Positions 11,301 through 17,300 of a stretch of 27,781 nt of DNA are shown here, piece by piece. A program made the translations under genes and the position numbers. This DNA is from Apostichopus californicus (lineage: Eukaryota > Echinodermata > Holothuroidea > Aspidochirotida > Stichopodidae). Under the pieces are notes generated by a model that was given only the letters and a program-made list of their open reading frames with translations, did no database searches and had not been told where the DNA came from. The stretch is from positions 1-27,781 of the forward strand of contig JAIPMN010006624.1 in NCBI GenBank assembly GCA_020650975.1, in the 5' to 3' direction. Position 1 is the first letter of the stretch; the number at the start of each line of letters is the position of its first letter.

Positions 11301-14300
11301 TGTGTGGTTGAGAGATGGGGAGATACAGCATGAGGCTTGGTGGAGAGGGGGGTGGGAGGTTGGGGCCGGGGGGGGGGGGAATATAAGAGAAGGAGAAGCT
11401 TTCTTAAGGTTCTGGAGTTTGTGCTTCTGTCTAATTGGTCAATGCCCTGTTTGGTCAATTCTCTACGTGCCAGCTATAGGGCTTGGAATTAACGAACAGC
11501 GATGATGACAAAATGCCATCGGTGCCCATGTAGCTGCCACTTTTTGTACTGCAGGCCCTTAAAAACTCACCCGCTACTAACAAGGATCAAGCTAACAATT
11601 ATGTATTCTCATAATTACACATTTTGTAAGCATGTCATTTGAGAACTTAATAGTCTTATGTAATCCCATTGAATTCAGCTGTGGGCCTGACCTCCTTATG
11701 GTCTGTGTGTATTAAAACAAAGTAGTCCAGCTACTTTAATTAATGAACCTCAAATGATTTAAAGGTCATTTCTAAAAATGTCCAAAGGTGTTCGAAGGTG
11801 TTTGAGAAATACAACCTGGACCAGTACTGTCTTTTCAACAGTCTACAACATATCAAATTAATTTTGTGCCTGAAAGTCATCTTTTAAGGTAAATTGTAGT
11901 ATAACTTGAAAATGTTTCATAATTATATATATATCAGATATCGATCAATTATACACTTACCCATTTTTGGGATCCGCTGCGATGGACTTTGGTCCACTTA
12001 GACGATCCTTGATGAGAACTTTTCGATTACTGCCGTCTAATTTGCATAATTCTATTTGGGCATTACCCGCATCGGTAAAATACAGGTTTCTTGACATCCA
12101 GTCGACGCTGACCCCCGAGGGTTCCTTCACGTCTACTCCGATGATAATCTCAAGACCGGTACCGTTGATGAATGCTCTGCTGATTGTCTGAAACGAGCAC
12201 AAGTTTAACAAATTTGAATTAGGCAACGTATAAGAGGAAATGCTGCAGCAGCTGCAATATCCCCTGCAGCAAGGCTGCATCAATACCAAACAATAGAGAG
12301 TATCTCAGAAATTACGTGAAACTGCACAGCACAAAAGGCTATGTCCTAGCCAGCCTGGATGCAGCATCCCACAGCCTGGATGCAGGATGTTGCAGCCCCG
12401 TCAGTGCCCTCCTTTTGACACAGTGCCTTAATACTTTTGTGGGGTTATTGTAGGCATAGTCTTTAAATTCACTATACGGAGTATTCTTCAAATTATCTTT
12501 CCTTTCGGTTTTTTTCTTCTTCTTCTTCATGTATCCTAGCTTTCTAAGAAAAGGTTATACATACATACATAGGAACACACACATACCACGCACGCATATA
12601 TACAGAGTACATACATATACATACCTTTAACTCTGGACTACTCCAATAGACCCTTCCTTCCCTAGCATCAGTGTCTGTTTCACCGACCTCAGCCACATCG
12701 GAAATAATCGTGTCGACCGTACCAGCGTTCAGATCTATGGACAGCTTCCGTATCTCGTTATCTGCCCAATAGACCAGGGCTGGTCCAGGGTATATGCAGG
12801 TTCTGTGGTCTGTTTGGAGTAACTCCATGTTTGACGGGCAGAGGCAGGAGATGCCCTGGGGGTTGTAGATGCAGACGTGAGAACACCCTCCGTTGTTGGT
12901 CGCACATTCATTTGAAACTATTAAAGCAGAGGAGAAGGAAGAGGACATGCCAGTCAAGTGCTAAGGTAAAATCTTACCATTGGTGTTGAAGTATATAAGT
13001 GATAATTTAGATACAGTTACATCCATTGATAGTATCTAATGGTCCTTGCAGCCACATGTATACCCAACATCAAAATGGATATGTAGCCTATATATATATG
13101 TATTCCCAAATCAATATCAGAGAAAGTTTGTCCACTGTATTTATTACAAATTTGTCCGTAGTATTAAACTAGATGACTGGGGATTTTCTTTTCAAAGTAA
13201 ATCTCTCAAGTCATTAAAAGTCCAGACCTTAGGTAATTATGCTATGTACTATAATTAGGCATGATGTACAGTCTCATTAAGCCTTTCCCTCAGCAGAAGC
13301 ATGAACTGTTTGAATATTCATTGGCCCAATGGTTCTACACCCAGTTGGGAATTTTTTTATAAACTTTACTTTCATGTCCCACTTCTTAGTACCCATACTG
13401 ACAGTACAAGCAATATGAATATCATGTTTTTTGGCTTACTTGAAAGAATATCTTGAGTAACGACCTTGAGTCCCATAAGATCGGACAAAGTGGCCACAAC
13501 TTCTCGACCGAGCCCGGTATGCTTTTCGGCTCTCTCAATCGTCTGTGTGTTCCAATCAGTCCAATATATGTAATCACCTGTAATTAAAATGTAAGTTAAT
13601 TACCAAACAAATAATGTTACAAAGTAGGCAATCAAAAAGGTGACTATAGGTCTATACGGCTCATGCACCTTAGACTGCCTCGAATAAACGCCACAGGACT
13701 CAACTCATCCATCGTGATTGACCTTGTTTTTGATTGTCATGAAACGAAGATTCGTATAGTCTTAGAAATGACTCCTGCGCACAGAAACGCTCTTCACTGC
13801 TGACAACTGTGTGCTGTTAACAACCCGTGCAAATTTAAGGTGAAATGCAAATTTATTTCTTTGTGATTGATTTAACATATGTTTTGACTGGCCATGAGCA
13901 GTTATATAGTAGTTTAAACCGCCGCACACTGTAGAGGGCAAGTCCGAAGAACGCTACATGCCAGATTATTTTGGCATGAAGCTGACACGATTTAAGACTG
14001 GCTAAGTTTTTTCAGTCATGGTCTAAGTAAACACTCATTGTCCAACTAAGCGACCAGCTAATGGTTTCATGCATATCCCTTACTGGCAAAGTTAGTGATA
14101 GGACCAGATCTAAATTATTGGAATATAGTACATATTCTTCACGAAACAAAGCTTTTATACTAATACACAGCTGTGATAAATAATGATAATTATGGGGGAT
14201 GGGTATATTGACCTTTTCAGACAGTACATTGATGTGTGGAACGTACTGCATCTACTGCATCTACGCCCAGTCCCACCTGCCCCCCACCCCTCACCCCTAG

Positions 14301-17300
14301 CACCCTTCCTCCACCCGCACACTAATTAGACACACCTTGAACAATGAAAGCAATATTCCTCAAGCATGAATTGTTGTGTAATTAAGAAATAAACATATTA
14401 CCTCATTATTGTGGAAAATTAATAACATTCACTGACTAGTACTCATCAAATTTCCTCTCAATGGTGATCAGTGCAACAAATTAGTTACAAGCTAAACACT
14501 CTTGTCTGTCTGTGACCAAAATCTCGAGGATCACCCGTAATATTAGACCAAGCTGTAATAGGAGAATCTTACTGTAACCTGGTTTGTTTGTTGTTTTTTC
14601 TCAATTTTCAGTAAAAGGTTCCAAATCAATTTTGTGCCTGTAAGTTTTATGATTCACTCGTTGGGCCGGCTTATTCACTGTAATAAGTTGGCACCGCTGA
14701 CTCACCTCCCAGGGAGAAGCCAAAGATGTGTCTGGTGTTGTCAACAATGACAGATCTGTTGGTACCCTCCATGTCTGCGGATTCAATCTTCCGGTACTTG
14801 GCGGTGCCCCACATGATCCGCCCCTTCTTGTAATCGATGGCAATGCCATTGGGCCAACCCTCCGGTGTGTTTATCAGCGTGGTACGATTAGTGCCGTCCA
14901 GAGAGGATCGTTCTATGCGAGACGGATCGCCCCAGTCAGACCAATAGAGGTACCTGACGGTTAAAAGGAGGAAAGAGGGCGGTAAAGGTACCCACTGCAC
15001 CTCTTAATGTATGGTCAATTTCTATCCGCTTCGTTAATCTACTTTACAGGGCTAGACATTCTGTTTGTCCTCGATTTTACAAGGAAAGTCAATAAAAGGG
15101 GAACAAATCTTACCCTCTTTCTGGATCTACAATGATAGCCCTGGGTTCATCCAGGTCGTCGTATGCGATCACCCTTCTGGCGGTCCCGTCCAATCTAGAC
15201 ACCTCGATCTTATCTCTGCCCGTGTCGGTCCAGTAGAGGGTCCTAGAGACCCAATCCACAGCGATCCCATCAGGGTATTCCAAATCCCCCAGCACGATGA
15301 CTTGCCGTTCTGTCTCAACAAGAATGAGAAAGGATGGATGAAAAATGGTGATTCCTTGCAGACCTTTACATCATTACTGCTGGTGCAGAATTAAGAGGAT
15401 CTGCATGCCCTAATGATAGAGAGACTAGCACACCTTTCCCTTCCCACCCTTACAAAATATTGGTCAACCAGAACTTTTTGGAATACATGCCTCATGAGAA
15501 ATTAGTGTTTACACATTATATTACATATTATATATTATAAATGACACAATAAATATTACACAGTATGTATTACATATTATATTGTACATTACATATTTTA
15601 TTTTATGTATTGTACATTACACATTATACATGTTACACATATATCAGATATATATTTATAATATATATAATATATGGTAGTATATTAAATATTGTATATT
15701 ATATGGTATATTATGTTTATTATATATTATATTACATTTACATTATTATAGTTGGTGTAAGGAGAGGTCCTACATCACCACCTCAATGAGGAAGAGAACA
15801 TCTCCTCCCCCAACCTTAAAAGATGGTACAAAAACAGAAATAGCAGACATGATGATGACATAATACTCGCCCATTGTTCAAACTAGACTATTATTGTGTA
15901 TCTAATTCCACTTGGTATTCTGAGTCAATCTTCTTGCACAGAATCTCTTGTATTACTGAACCATGATATCTACATGTCACCAGCCATCTTAAATGTAAAT
16001 GTAACCTGCGCCTCATTGCAAGCCAGAGATTCTTTCCAAATTATTTTACCCGTTCCATCCAGCTTTATTCTTTCGATGGTTCCCTTCTCGTAGTCTGACC
16101 AATATATGTGCTGTTCGATAGGATCGTAGTCGACGGCAACGGCTCCCTGCACGTCTTCGTCGGTGATCAGCTGGGGTATGTGGTCATCGGTGTCCAAGGA
16201 GATTATGTGAATGGATGTCCTCTGAGCAAAGACCAGAAACTCCTGAGGATCTGATCGGAGAGGGCGACAGCTGAGTGAATAATTACCACTATGGGCAACT
16301 GAGCTTAAAAATGTTAAAAATGTTATTCTAATAGGGGGGGCACCTGGGAGGCACCTGGGGGCACGATTTTGTTTGGGAGGGCAATTGCCCCCCCCCCACC
16401 CACCCACTCCCTCCCCTTGGCAACACCACTGGGGGGAGGGGGAACTAAATCAGCAGAGATCATTAAAAAATTACCCAGAAAAAAGGGAGCCTTTAAGTCA
16501 CTTTAACAAGAACAAAGAGAAGTAATAAGTATGACATCTGCTTAGAAAGTTTCCCTCTAATTTCATCAGTCAAGAAATAATGTATTTTTCATCTGGACTA
16601 TCCCTTTTGAAAGTAACAAGGTAACCTATATTGGCTATATACTCACATTCTGCACAAGTTCCATTTTCTTCGTCCAGCCTTATCCCGGTCTTACAAGCAC
16701 AGGAATAGAACGGTTGGTCAGGAGAGAGAAGGCAAAGACTGGAACAATAGCCATTGTTAAAGTCACAAGGGTTGGGGTCTACAGACAAGTAAGGTGTAAA
16801 AATGACATATTTTCAAAACCAGTTTAAGAACCTGATTGCTTACAAACGAAATGGTAAATTTGTTTAGGCCTAAAATTATGATATGTACCGTTAACGCATG
16901 TTCCATCTCCGAAAAATTTCAGGCAGGCATAGAATTCCATGATTTTTAGCCATTTGCTATAAATTGCAAGTGCTCTCAGAAATTTTACAGGCTAAAATCA
17001 AGTTTCTAACTGGCAGTTTCCTGAATTACTATCAGACATGAGGAGTCTTAGCTCAGTGGTTAATGCCGGTGCCTTTCAATCATAAGGTCCCGAGTTCGAG
17101 TCACTCCAAAATTAATGTATGTAGTCCAGTTACAGCGTTGTTGACAATTGACAATTCATAATCATGGACGTTAAATATGAATCTAAGAGACTGACTTCGG
17201 TCATTTTGCGGCTTTGATAAGCCAATGATGGCTTCTTCGCGAGTTCCTGCTTGCAGGAGGATCTAAAATACATACATACATCAGAATACTATAAACAGGA

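Noticed and set aside
15565-15789. Open frame rich in Tyr and Ile
   Set aside because: Low-complexity TA tract inside an intron.
16000-16049. Longer version of visible exon 4 ending at CAG|GTTACA
   Set aside because: It would add about 14 residues not found in the family and leaves phase 0, which does not fit the phase-1 acceptor at 15309.
17035-17105. Possible tRNA gene on the plus strand
   Set aside because: The A and B boxes are good, but no closing acceptor stem exists. The same sequence continues into a dispersed body with an ACAT tail that recurs at 22886-23092, so it is a SINE.
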